DNA of 64,000 bases from Scolanthus callimorphus (GCA_033964015.1 CM066916.1:26429404-26493403), one strand, 5' to 3'; positions 26,061-37,021 are shown, numbered from the stretch's first letter. Notes: a model not told the origin generated them from the sequence alone. A program made the numbers and translations.

Positions 26061-29000
26061 ATGTTTTCCTTGCATGAATGTACAGTCACTTTGGGGACAC
26101 TTGGAGAGGATAGACTCAAGGTCAGAGCTATAATTGCATCCGTAGTGCTCAGGTGAGGGTTTGTTTTTGCTTGTCAAAACTCGCGTGTCCGAGATGGAAA
26201 CGTAATCTGTACAGTAGTGAAGTTGTTTTCAATTTCTCGGTAACGGAAAGCCTTTCAAGGCAAATACAACGCGAAATTTTCCCTCCTGAAAATCTCTCAC
26301 TGCAATCCAAGGAAATGAAGGCAAAATTCCCAAAGACTGTGTACGCATTGTTTTAAAATAGAGGAACATGCAGTAGTGTCCTTTTCGGCGAGCTTCATGA
26401 AATCACTTTTATTCGCAGCTTTACGGGAAATATGGATTTATACTTTAAAGACTCAGGGTATAGAAAAAAAAATACTGGCGCCTTTTAAAATTCGATCTCC
26501 TTTAAGTGAAAGCCATTAATCTCGATCGGCCTTTCTAACATAAATTTTGAAACTTTTTTAGAGGTGGCGAGTGATTGACTCGGAAATAAATGCAGAATCT
26601 CGCGAAATTCTTAGGGTCATTCTCGAAGTCTCGGATTTTTAAGAGAGCTCTCTCGCAATCTCGTTTTCTGACGCGAATTTCAGGGAATGTACGAGGAGCA
26701 GTCTTTGATCGTCTCGATCTCGATTCTTTTCAACACTGATTATCTCGCTGTCTCGGGAAATCTCGCATTACCATTCGCCCTGCACCTCTTCTTGAAAATC
26801 TATGGTGCAAAATTTATGTTTATCCTAGTGCGTACGTACCATCTCGTACATACCTACCGTCACCAAGATTTTACACTCAAACACCAATGGCAATGGAAAT
26901 ACATTTCAATAAAATGAACCAGGAAATAGTTTTGACAGAAAAAGCTGAGAGCATAACACTTGACATCCTTAGAATATATCTCAGGGGATCAATAATCTTC
27001 TGTTCAAAGGAAATAAAAATCAAACGACATGACGTGTATGCGCATGCGCAGACGAGAAAAAGAAAAGAAAACTCATACTCGTGTCCATATAATGCGTACA
27101 TTTGGATTACGATTAATAGAACAGGTGAAACTTCAACTGCGAGAAACATTTTTCCATTTCTCCATTTTCTCCATATCTCCGCTAGATATAGAGTCAACAA
27201 CCTGTCGTCCCATATGCATCGCTTACCAGCTCGTCCGACCTATAAATACCTTGGTGATGCATAAATTAATGTGGTTGTTCACTAACGGTACAAGGGGCGT
27301 CCTTATATGGTCTGGTGGCCGGGCGTACTCTCACCCATTGGTATTTAGCTAATGAGCAACTCAACACCCAGGATAGTCAGGGCCGAAATCTCTGGCGTGG
27401 GCGTAAGAACCGTACGGTTGCAATACGACGCTTCAGCTCCTTGTCTGGATGCATGTATGGTCCTGGTTTTTTTGTTTTTCCTTCTTTTTCCTCAAGTCTA
27501 GTAAATATGCTGCTGATTTGAGGGAGGTTCCTTTTTTTAACTTATCGTCATAAATATTAGTGCGCTTCAGATAATTTTTTTTTCTTAAATTCACTCCTGG
27601 ATGTTAAAATATTAAATCACGCGACGATGATAGAATCTAACTTTTGTACGCTTTCTCTTTTATTGTCCCAATGGGCCGGCCTGACTGGGGCGAAAACATC
27701 GTGATTTGATAGTACTTGGCACACGCGATACATGCTAAATCGCTACTCAATGCGTGTCCTGGGAAGCTGGGGGGGGGGGGGGGGGGGGGGGAAGAAGCCA
27801 AATTATCATAGTTCTTTAATTCTTAGCCAGTATCTCGTCTTGTGAATATAGTATATAGTTGCCGACTCCCACAAAATGCGCGCGCGTCGGAACAACACGA
27901 AGAATAGAACACGACGACGTCATAAACACAATCAAGAAAATGAGAGAACGTAACGATTTTACAATTAGTTGCAATGACAGTGAGAAACTGTTCTGCTCTT
28001 TGCAGGGACGTAGAAGGCAGCAAGAAAGACGGCGTTTTATTGCTTTTTTGGAATACGGGGACTCGAAACTAGGATTCTCAAGTGGAAGCAGTGTGCATTC
28101 GAGCGGTTGTGTACTGCAAACGTAAGTCGAAGTGCATGTTTCATATTTATATAATTATTACGTTGGGCCGGCTGCGAAGTGCTATGCAATCTCTACACTT
28201 TCTCACTCCGCAAGCTGCTTGGCTTTGAGATAGAAAACGGGAACAGATCAGAGATTTTTTTTTTTTTTTGCATTTACAAGTGGGATGAAAGCATAAAACG
28301 TTGGTGTTTTTGTCGCATATTTATTTTCTCTTTGCGAAACCCGCACAGAGAAAAAAAAATCAATTAGCCACCAAAAAAGAGAACGCCCCGGGAAAAGCAA
28401 GGGCTAGAGGACTGCGATAAATTTCACACTCTTTAATAATCTTTTCTCTGTTCTGATTTTTCTTACCACTGAAGTAATTTTATTTTTAATCTTGCTGTTT
28501 CTCTGAAATTTTATCATAGACAAAAGGGGACCAATATCATTATCAAATTTAAGTTAGTTGTCTTTTTGTTGTATTATTTAGAAAATGTTCAGTCCATCAT
28601 CTGACCCGATTAGTAATATATTCTCGCTGACTACCTATTATCACAACGCGAAGCTAAGTTATGGGAGATCCGCGGACTGCTGTGGTAATAGGCAGGCAAA
28701 CGAGAAGCTGTAAGGTTGCAGGACAACCAACACCAGGGGAGGAGGGTGGGGCGAAACGAGCTCAAAACCCGGAGCGTCCCGTCCAAGGCGCTGACTGTTT
28801 GAAATGAAACCTCGAGGTAGGGCGTATTTAACCAAGGGCGGCAAAGCATGGTGGGAACCCCCTAGGGGTTACAAAGTTATTTTATAACACGCTTAGCGAT
28901 GTTCTAATTAGTTAGTTCAGCTCGAATAGTAATATATTCTCGCTGACTACCTATTATCACAACGCGAAGCTAAGTTATGGGAGATCCGCTCCCTGCTGTG

Positions 29001-32000
29001 CCCTATACGTTGGCTGACTAATTTCGCCTGCCAAGTAACTTACTCGACACACCCCAAAAATCTCTCTAAATATCCCCAAACTCCTTCCAAATTACCCCAA
29101 AACTCAAAACGATCCCTCCCCAAAACTAACGTAGGGGATATCCCACACCCAATAATCAGACATATAAACCAATCAAACTCTTTATTTTTGTAAGTTTAAA
29201 TAGCAAGAGAAAAACTGTCCCGCTGAATGCCAACTGAGAGCTGCGGAGAAAGTTCCTCAACCAAAGATAGGAGGGCATTTACCGAAGAAGCGCGCGTGTA
29301 ATGCTCTGCCATGGAGGTACTACGCCATCCTATATACTGCGCTATCTGGTCTGATGTACAGCCAAGTTGCTTAAGGGTATTAGATAAGCCTACCCGAAAA
29401 CTATGCGGTGTCTCACCGCCATATATCCCCGCAGCTCTGAAGTGCAAACGCAAACGCCCTGAAACCGCTGAACTCAAAAAAGGGCGTGTGGACACTCTTT
29501 TTTTTTATTCTCTGTGACCCTAAAGAGGAAAGACTCACTATCAAAAGGAACGTTTAAAGCTGTACAAGAAGTAATATAATAAGTGAGCCAAAACACCGGA
29601 CATACTCTCTTGTCCGGAACTGATAGGAGAACAAAAGATCTAGAGACACCAGCCGAACGCAAAGATTTACCAAAAGTGAAATGAAGTAGGAAACCCTCAC
29701 GATCCTTTAAACGAAAGACCTGGCCAAAACGCAAACGACCCAAATCTGACGCTCTATCGCCAGAGAAAAAATCAGTCACAAAAAAGGTAGTATCTCTGAC
29801 AAGCATATATTGTTCTAGAGGAGAAAGTTGAGAACTCCCCGCAATACGACCCCGTAAGTGTGAAACGAGCTGGCAGAACTTATCGTAAAACACAGGAATC
29901 GCCTGACGCGGTTTTACAGCGTGCTGAGCTTGCTCCTCCTTTACAAACTTAATGTAATCCTTCACCTGAGGATGCGCAGCAGGATTACAGTTATCTGTGC
30001 GACCTAATCTATTAAAAATTGCTCTGAGTTTCCCTACATAACTGTCTACAGTGCCAGCTGCCAGGTGCTTTGGGCAGGAACAACTACTTCCCAAGCAGTC
30101 ACTTTCGTGTAATATCTGTTTTCCTTTTTTATCTCTACTAATTAGAAACATAATCAAATCATCAGCTGTAGCGGCTAATAACACCTTCGGTGGAGCCAAA
30201 TGACTAAGGAAATTGGCTAAGCTGACTTCTAAAGCATCCTTTTGCCGCTCATAGGGCTTTTCGTGGACCGTTGTTTTAAACTTTTCAAAGCGATGACTGA
30301 TTGCTTGAAAATCAATAATATCTTGACTGTCACTATTGTTGCAAACCCCTAAAGGGGTTGTAGACCCACAAGCTTGACAATAGTTGGCGTCGCTATCGTT
30401 AGGATAGAGACACGCCTTGCATTTCAAAGCAGGTTTCCAAAGGCGTGGAGTCTATAATGAAAAATAGGTGTAAACACTCATGTAGTAAGGATACAACGGA
30501 AGGCCCATAAGTCCCAAGGCAAAGACGCGGGTACGAAAACAGGGGAAGCGCGAGAGGGGTAAAGAAGTGTTGACTTGGAACCCCTTTTTCCAAGGAGTAG
30601 GCTATCCACCGCAAAAGACTGTAACATAGCCCACCAATAGCGAAGCGGAAACAGCCGTGGAACTACGATAGTGAACGTAAGGGTCTGACGAAAGTCAAAC
30701 AGAAACCTTAGTAGTGGACCAATGAGCACATAGGGCGGAAAAACATAGACGTTGTGCTCTCGTGAAGGGAAAGGCTGCGCGAAGACGTTAACTCCAGCTG
30801 AGAGGGGGGTTCTCCATGGCGTATAGTGGGGGAGTGGACGCCCCGAGCGATCCCTCTGACAGTTACTGTCCAAAGACATGAGATCGAAAGTGTGAGGACC
30901 AAACTTGGATTCTACCAAGACCCAGGCTTCCTTGGATAACATAGAATCGAGGCCGGAACACACCCTAGACGGGCCATCTGCGGGGTTCTCGGATGATGGG
31001 ACGTGCTTCATGGTTAGTGCGAAATTAAAGGTACGGGACAAACTTTCGATCTCTTTCAGTTCCACATTAACACAGGAGCTCTTACAGCCACCATTTTCCC
31101 AAGCGGCCTTGAGCGTGGCGCTATCCGTAGAAACGTCAACTCTTTTGTCACTGATGGCATCATGAAAAGAGTGCAAAGCACACTTCAAGGCTCTAGCCTC
31201 CAGAACATTGATATCAGCCTCTGGGTCTAGCCAATAGTCGCGCACGGTATGTTGATGACCCTCTGAAAACAAAATCGCGCCCCACGCCCTCTTGGACGCG
31301 TCACAGCATAACTTAATAGCGAGGTGTTTCTCTGAACGCCATGGTAAACACCCAGTCCAGTTATCGATGAATCTCCACTCCAGGATCTCTGTCTTCAACG
31401 GTCCTTCTACATGAATAACTCGTGCATTCCTGGCAAACTTCCCAATAGCCTTGAAGATCTCTCGCGCATAAAGTCTGCATCCTGGAATTGCTAGGCTAAA
31501 AGACACCGCTTCCCTGCGAAACGCTGTAAACTCTTAAGAGAGGTTGTATCAGACCGTAAAATCTGCTCTCGCAAAGCGATAAATTTCTGCTTTTTATCAC
31601 TAGGTAGAAAGAACGCCTGGCAAATCGAGTCAGAAATAAAGCCCAAAAAACGGATGGAAGTGGTAGGCTTGAGAGAACTTTTGCCAATATTAATGTAATA
31701 TCCAGCGGAGATTAACAGGGATAGTACAATATAGAGACTTGCTTCTGCCAGTTGCTCACTAGGCTGCACCTGCTGAGAATTGAAGGGAAACAACTGGCCA
31801 ACATGTCTATCGTCAATATACTGCGAAACCGGAGCGCCAAGCGACCTTGCAGCACTGGTAATAACTAAACCCAGGTTATGGTACAAATACGCACTCGCTT
31901 TCCAACCGAATGGTAGAGTGACAAAAACATAATAGATCCCATCCCAAGCAAAACCAAAATACTTGTAAGAGTCTGGATGTAAGAAGACATGTTGGTAACC

Positions 32001-35000
32001 GCTCTTATCGTCACACGAAGACTGGAAATGCCCTGGTAGTACGTATCGAGGGAGATCACACAAGTGGTCTAATTTGAAAGGGAGATCTTTGATCCACAGG
32101 TTCAAAAACCTCACGTCGTGGCACAAGCGAGGTTTTGTGGGTTCTACTGTAAGGGGAAGGACCAAATACGGTGGGGCGCACTGTCCTACACTTCCGATAC
32201 GGGAAATTACACCTTGTCCCAGCCAATTCTTAACAGTAGAGGAAACAAAATCTTTAAACTCTTCACAAGAGACGGAATTGCTAAATAGAGCAGAGGGCGG
32301 AGTAGGAGAGTTGTAGGAGCGACCCTTTAAATTTCCACAAAATGGCCGGAAGAAATCAGTAATACGCACACCCTCTTCGACAATCTTAATAAGGTCAGCG
32401 TGTTCGCAGGCATGGTGATGGATGAGAGAACTCCAGACTTCAGGATGCCTGTGTATATTCCCCGCTTGGAAACGATCTGGATTTCTAAACCGAAGTTCCG
32501 AAACCCTAGAGAGATGAGGCTTTTTTGCGATGACTGAGATAGGAATGGTGGGGCCAACGAAGGTTATAGGTTCCCCAGCGACGTTACACCATACGTCATT
32601 TTGTCCAGAAACCACCTAAGGGAAAATTAAAAATAAAAAACTTTAAACGAAAAACTGAGGGAGTGGATACGCCGCGCAAGGGAACCTAACCTACGTTGAC
32701 CCCAGGAACTGGAAAATCAGTGAAGGACCTTCAGTAAGCCCCCTAGGGTCAAATAAAAAATTACGCGCACCTAATATAGCGGAAAGATAAACACACTATG
32801 AATAGATAACACCTTTTATTTTAGAACAAGCTTATAGACGCATTACAATCAGAGTGACGCGTTCTCTAGAAGCGACGCGTTCTAAGAGCGACGCGATCTC
32901 ACATCATTATTAGAGCAATCTCTAGCGAAATGGCCATACTTTCCACATCTAAAGCACTGAGCCGCTCCACGACCTGCACGACCCCGAAAAGGCTGGTAAG
33001 GCTGGTAGCGCTGACGGTAGCGCGGCTGCTGCTGCCTGAACTGACGGTATGTTGACTCCGCCCCTCCGTGTTCACTTCTAACGGACTTCAGGATGGCGGC
33101 TGTATCTTTAGCCACTTTTGCCTGGACAGGGTCGCCAAGTAACCCTAACACCAAACGCCGATGGGCGAGCGGGTGAATATCCAGTCTTCCCTTGATCTCG
33201 CCTAGAATAGCCGCATATGAGTCAGCCTTATCGTGCGCTGATACCCTTGCCGCCTTTACCAAGGCCTCGACATAACTTGTTGTTTCCCATTTATCATAGA
33301 CAACTTCAGGTTTTGTTAGTAACTGCCTAACTGTCTGAAGGGAAACTTCCACTGAATTCTCTTGTTGTCTTTCCTCCATGAGTCGTAACTTCTCTTCCAG
33401 AATTCTAATGCGTTCAGCGGGCTGAGAAAACGAAGACAAGAAAGTACGGATTAGAACTCAGAAATACGTAAATTATCTGCCATCTAACCGATCATTCCGT
33501 GATCCCAAATCTTGCGCTTCCGGAGCGCGAAAAACCCGTTTGTATCCGTAATTCCGTCCATTCCGTGATCTCAAATCATCTTGCTCTTCCGTAGCGCGAA
33601 AAGCCCGTTTAAATCCCGTCCATTCCGTGGTCCCAGACCATCCTGCACTCCCGGAGCGCAAAAACCCGTTTTATCCGTAGTTTCATCCATTCCGTGGTCC
33701 CAGACCATCCTGCACTCCCGGAGCGCAAAAACCCGTTTTATCCGTAGTTTCGTCCATTCCGTGGTCCCGGACCATCTTGCGCTCCCGGAGCGCGAAAAAA
33801 CTCGCTTCCTGAAATCTGTGGTCCCAGACCATCCTGCACTGCCGGAGCGCAAAAACCGTTTTTATCCGTAGTCCCGTCCATTCCGTGGACCGAGATCCTT
33901 TTGCGCACCGGTGCGCGAAAAAACTCGTTTCCTGAAATCTGTGGTCCCAGACCATCCTGCACTCCCGGAGCGCAAAAACCGTTTTTATCCGTAGTCCCGT
34001 CCATTCCGTGGACCGAGATCCTTTTGCGCACCCGGTGCGCGAAAAAATTCGTTTCCTGAAATCTGTGGTCCCAGACCATGCTGCACTCCCGGAGCGCAAA
34101 AACCGTTTTTATCCGTAGTCCCGTCCATTCCGTGGACCGAGATCCTTTTGCGCACCCGGTGCGCGAAAAAAACTCGTTTTCTGAAATCTGTGGTCCCAGA
34201 CCATCTTGCGCTCCCGGAGCACAAAAAAAAACCGTTTTTATCCGTAATCCCGTCCATTCCTTGGTCCCGGACCATCTTGCACTCCCGGAGCACAAAACCC
34301 GTTTTTTATCCTTAATCCCGTCCATTCCGTGGTCCCGGAAAAGCGCGAAAAATTCATGCTCTCCGACCATCACGCTCCCGGAGCGCAGAATCCATATATA
34401 ACATTCGTAGTTCCGTCCATTCCCTCGTCCCAGACCACAACCGAGTACTAAATATTACCTTACCTGAGCTAAAAAATACTATACAGAATAAGAAAAACAC
34501 CTGAATAGAGATAGCTAACGGAAAACTAAAAGATGATGAGTGAACACTACGACAACTAAACCGAATAAAACAAAAAAACGAGCGAAGAGCTAAGACGACG
34601 AAACGGTAGCTAAAACAATGAACTAATGAGCTACTAAGACGTACGCAAAGGAGTAAAACTTAACAAAAGACGACGTGACAAACTGAAAAGACCGTTATAC
34701 CCGAGGGAACACACTAATGCAAATCCTGCAAATCCTAGTAACTGAAGCTAAACAGAACTATAAAGACCAAAAAATATATACCTCTGCATTAGGCTGAACG
34801 GCAATTGCAGCATTAGGCTGAGCAGGAACTGGAGCATTAGGCTGAACAGGAACTGGACCATTAGGTGGAACAACGGCCGGACCAACTTGAACATTCGGCT
34901 GGACAGCAGCTTGGTTTGCTACTAGCGGCTCTTGAACTTGAATAGGATTCGCAGGGCGAACAGGGGCCACGACAGGAAGAAGCGGTGGAAGGTTTCCAAC

Positions 35001-36551
35001 AGGTTCCGCCATTGCAGAGGGCTGGTGTTGGTTGTAGCACTAACAGGAACGAAACGTGGAGAAAAAACCCGGAGCGTCCCGTCCAAGGCGCTGACTGTTT
35101 GAAATGAAACCTCGAGGTAGGGCGTATTTAACCAAGGGCGGCAAAGCATGGTGGGAACCCCCTAGGGGTTACAAAGTTATTTTATAACACGCTTAGCGAT
35201 GTTCTAATTAGTTAGTTCAGCTCGAATAGTTTCAAATTGATGTTCAAGTCACTAAATCAAACGTACGTCATTTGGTGTTGTTCAGACTGCCAATCACTAG
35301 CTGTCCTGTCACTTGTAATGAAGCACTTGACATTCCAAGCTACTTAGAATGCAGTAACTTCTAATATGAAACCCAGGTCTGGGACTTGATGTCTATTTTT
35401 AATTTTACTTCATTCAGTTTTGAAAATCCTGTTTGAATTTTGAATTTCTGTTTTTATCCAGGTAGCTTGCATTACATAAACAATGGGTATGAAACATTAA
35501 AATGAATCAGAATATCTGCTGTCGAAAGACAAAATCAAAGTCATTTTGAGTGTAGCTGCATAGCAACATTGCTTGAAAACTGAAAATTAGAATTTCACTG
35601 AGATAATTTAGTTTCACACCTATTATATTAAGTTGTACAAGCTGGATGCTGAGACAATTATTATAACCCTTTCACTGCCACTAGACTTTGGCGAGACAGG
35701 CCCCCGCCCATCTTTGGGTTTTCTGTGTGTCAATTCTATAATTTTTTCTTTTATGATATCTATAACTTTAATTTTAATTCTTTGGTCTTATCCGAAAGCT
35801 TGAATTGCACAACCAGTGGGTCTGAGACAAATATTTAAGGAATCAAATTATCTGTTGTCAAATAAAAACAAAGGCATTTTGGCAGGTGTACATGCATGGC
35901 CACATATTGCTTGACAACTGAAATTTAGAATTTCAGCTAAGTTTATTTTTCCACCTATTAAGTTGTACAGGCTGCTGGATGCTTATATAGACCATTATTA
36001 TAACCCTTATCACTAACCATTTTGCCCACACACGTCCCTGCCCATTTTTTAATGTCAGGGAAATATTCCCTTGGTTTTCTGTGTCTAATTCTTTTTTCCT
36101 TCCTTCCTTTTTTGGTATCTCTTATTTTAATCTTAATTCTTGGTTTTATCCGAAAAGCTTGAATCCCACAACCAGTGGGTCTGAGACAAAAAAAGGAAGC
36201 AAAATATTTGTTGAAAAACAAAATGAAAGTCATTTTGGGTGTACCTGCATTGCTCGACAGCTGAAAATAGTATCTGAAGTTAACTTAGGTTTCCACCTAC
36301 AGTATTTATAGTTGTAACAGGCTGGATGCTGAGACCATTATTACATCCTTTTACTACCACCACATTTTGCCTGATATCGTTTATAATATTAATAGAGCAG
36401 CTATAGACACACCCCTGCCCAGTTTTTGCTTGCCACGGCTAAGTGTCTGGGTTTCCTGTGTTTTGATGACAACTGGAGGCTGGGACTACTCGTAGGATTA
36501 CCGCTGAATCCGTACCTGCTATTCAGTGACTGGAAGTATCGCACAGGTTAG
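26061..36551 (+). CDS. Putative array gene, unit 7, retrotransposon in intron 2
   Basis: Exons at 26061-26152, 28006-28121 and 36527-36551. Exon 1 differs from A-type copies at three bases, giving E17D and Q20K and one silent change. Intron 2 is enlarged to 8.4 kb by the antisense element. Whether such an intron is still removed is unknown. Splice sites and AATAAA (36659) are intact. Confidence 0.35.
27769..27791 (+). repeat. G homopolymer, 23 bases (unit 7)
   Basis: The same site has four to six G residues after AAGCT in A-type units. It lies in intron 1 about 215 bp before exon 2. It can form G-quadruplex structures and is a likely place for slippage or sequencing error. Confidence 0.9.
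28611..28673 (-). repeat. Split direct repeat B2 (copy 1)
   Basis: 63 bp, identical to 28927-28989. Similarity goes on after a three-base difference (GGA here, TCC there) through CTGCTGTG. Confidence 0.93.
28764..28930 (-). repeat. Split direct repeat A2 (copy 1)
   Basis: 167 bp, identical to 35064-35230. It ends in GAATAGT, which joins directly to repeat B1 (28927 onward). This internal A2/B1 junction equals the junction expected in the circular DNA intermediate. Confidence 0.93.
28927..28989 (-). repeat. Split direct repeat B1 (copy 1)
   Basis: Second copy of the 63 bp repeat found at the left end of the element. It overlaps repeat A2 by the four-base core TAGT. Confidence 0.93.
28990..29195 (-). 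other. 3' untranslated segment of copy 1
   Basis: Non-coding DNA between the recombinase stop and repeat B1, rich in C-runs on the plus strand (CCCCAAA-type motifs near 29,052-29,120). No gene seen. Confidence 0.6.
29196..30451 (-). CDS. Tyrosine recombinase of the retrotransposon, copy 1 (one frame break)
   Basis: It would catalyse insertion of the circular DNA copy. The open frame begins right after TTTTTCATTATAG (30464-30452), a good splice acceptor with a stop codon in place upstream and no ATG nearby, so it may be a spliced exon. Counting residues from 30427, the N-terminus holds a zinc-ribbon-like CxxC...CxxC (residues 3-20). Catalytic Arg225 lies in SGDRASDLGRL, and Lys254 lies in FGKSL. 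After the nine-T run at 29498-29506 the frame must change. The second part (from 29495) has HSFR (H31, R34 of that part), GWRS (W57) and HYTRA (Y66). All catalytic residues of the family are therefore present, in two frames. The run may be a real slip, a sequencing error or programmed frameshifting. Confidence 0.88.
30478..32615 (-). CDS. Reverse transcriptase and RNase H, copy 1 (one frame break)
   Basis: Copies element RNA into DNA. The frame opens at 32615, immediately after TTTTCCCTTAG, with no ATG, so it is best read as a spliced exon. Counting from there, the RT motifs are RLCHDVRFLN (163-172), DDKSGYQ with the first catalytic Asp (202-208), LPFGWKAS (234-241) and the YIDD box (266-269). 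The RNase H part, numbered from 31506, has D69 (CCDAS), E103 (LEARAL), D128 (STDS) and D177 (ENPADGPSR). One T fewer than in copy 2 at 31510-31511 shifts the frame between the two domains. The stop at 30478 leaves a 27-base gap to the recombinase exon. Order and motifs fit Ngaro-type elements. Confidence 0.92.
32616..32902 (-). other. Predicted 287-nt intron between Gag and RT, copy 1
   Basis: Starts GAT|GTGAGA at 32902, 18 nt before the Gag stop codon, and ends in a T-rich tract with TTTTCCCTTAG at 32616. Both flanking exons are in phase 0, so removal would fuse Gag to RT in one frame. The Gag stop (32884-32882) lies inside it. Confidence 0.5.
32882..35012 (-). CDS. Gag-like nucleocapsid protein of the retrotransposon, copy 1 (two exons)
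   Basis: Structural RNA-binding protein. Exon 1 (35012-34782) begins with a real ATG and encodes 77 residues made largely of Pro, Val, Asn, Ala and Gln in short repeats such as VQPNAPVPAQPNA. It ends GCAGAG|GTATAT. Exon 2 (33421-32882) follows a fine acceptor, CTTCGTTTTCTCAG, and encodes 179 residues. These comprise a helical start (PAERIRILEEKL), an Arg/Gln/Tyr-rich stretch and one CCHC zinc knuckle (CFRCGKYGHFARDC), ending at TAG. Both exons join in phase 0, giving about 256 residues. Without splicing the zinc-knuckle frame has no ATG at its start. The 1.36 kb intron carries a minisatellite. The CCHC knuckle is certain; the exon join is inferred. Confidence 0.75.
33475..34440 (-). repeat. 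Palindrome-bearing minisatellite in the Gag intron, copy 1
   Basis: About ten copies of a motif with TCCATTCCGTGG, spaced about 66 bp or about 120 bp because two related sub-units alternate. Each sub-unit has a short palindrome, either GCGCACCGGTGCGC-like or GCTCCCGGAGC-like, followed by an A-run. Because sub-units are multiples of no fixed codon phase, several frames stay open here by chance. These are not genes. Confidence 0.85.
35013..35063 (-). promoter_or_regulatory. 5' leader between repeat A1 and the Gag ATG, copy 1
   Basis: Short leader of about 50 nt. It includes ACAACCAACACCAG (minus strand, 35035-35022), whose complement occurs near the other end at 28723-28736. Promoter elements cannot be placed with confidence; repeat A1 is the probable promoter region. 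Confidence 0.35.
35064..35230 (-). repeat. Split direct repeat A1 (copy 1, 5' end)
   Basis: 167 bp, the same as repeat A2 inside the other end. It terminates in TAGT, after which the array unit resumes (TTCAAATTGATG) exactly where it was cut. Confidence 0.93.
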
Positions 36552-37021
36552 ACATCTGATAAAGTTTCTTGACACAACATTTCGAGCAAAATTCCACTTA
36601 GAAGAGGCCATAGGACATCATAAAGTCTATTGTGGAGGATGCATTTGTGCTGTGCTTCAATAAAGAAGTGTGGTCAAGAGGTTTCTTTCCCTTTTTCCAT
36701 TGTTCTTTTGAGAGCTCTGGAAGAATTCGGCTGAACGAAACTTTGAGCTCCTCTCTAGTGGAATCTTTTTGGCCAGCACAGGTATCGACTACGAATCTGT
36801 GTTTTAGACATAAACTTCCAGCGCGTGAGCGTGTTTTTTGTTTTGTTTTTTGTCTATGGGCAAAAAGAGTTAGTATAAATCTTTTGTCTAACCTGTCTGA
36901 TGTAGGGGGAAGCGCTGTCGAGTTTTCATTGAATTACCACAGGTATCCTGAAGTATAGAGCAGGGTTTCGCGTAGCTGTTTTTGTTGTGCAATCGGTTCG
37001 CCGATCGAAAGCGGTCGCGCC

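Larger units (their letters stand above)
28611..35230 (-). mobile_element. Ngaro/PAT-like (DIRS order) tyrosine-recombinase retrotransposon, copy 1
   Basis: About 6.62 kb, transcribed on the minus strand. Order in its own direction: repeat A1 (35230-35064), Gag exons, RT and RNase H, tyrosine recombinase, then repeat B1 (28989-28927), A2 (28930-28764) and B2 (28673-28611). This split-direct-repeat plan (A1 ... B1 A2 B2) plus a tyrosine recombinase and no LTRs or aspartic protease is the known hallmark of Ngaro and PAT elements. I see no DAM-methylase domain, which argues against DIRS1 proper. The uninterrupted site in other units reads GATTAGTTTC. Here TAGT is present at both ends and no other target duplication exists. 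The copy is nearly intact, with two frame breaks. Confidence 0.93.
25895..36854 (+). repeat. Array unit 7 (B-type) interrupted by retrotransposon copy 1
   Basis: B-type markers include GAAGTATAGAG near 25,989, GATAGACTCAAG in exon 1, ACTTCAACTG near 27,130, TATTGTCCCAATG near 27,661 and a 23-base G run. Removing the 6,616 bp element leaves a unit of about 4,344 bp. Confidence 0.95.

Noticed and set aside
28631..28849. Short minus-strand frames over the split direct repeats
   Set aside because: They cover the terminal repeats of the retrotransposon and have no motif; the same frame recurs at 34922-35149 only because repeat A is duplicated.
33571..34401. Several overlapping frames on both strands with repeats such as RSGSARWSGTT
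   Set aside because: They are translations of the minisatellite in different phases and lie inside the predicted Gag intron.
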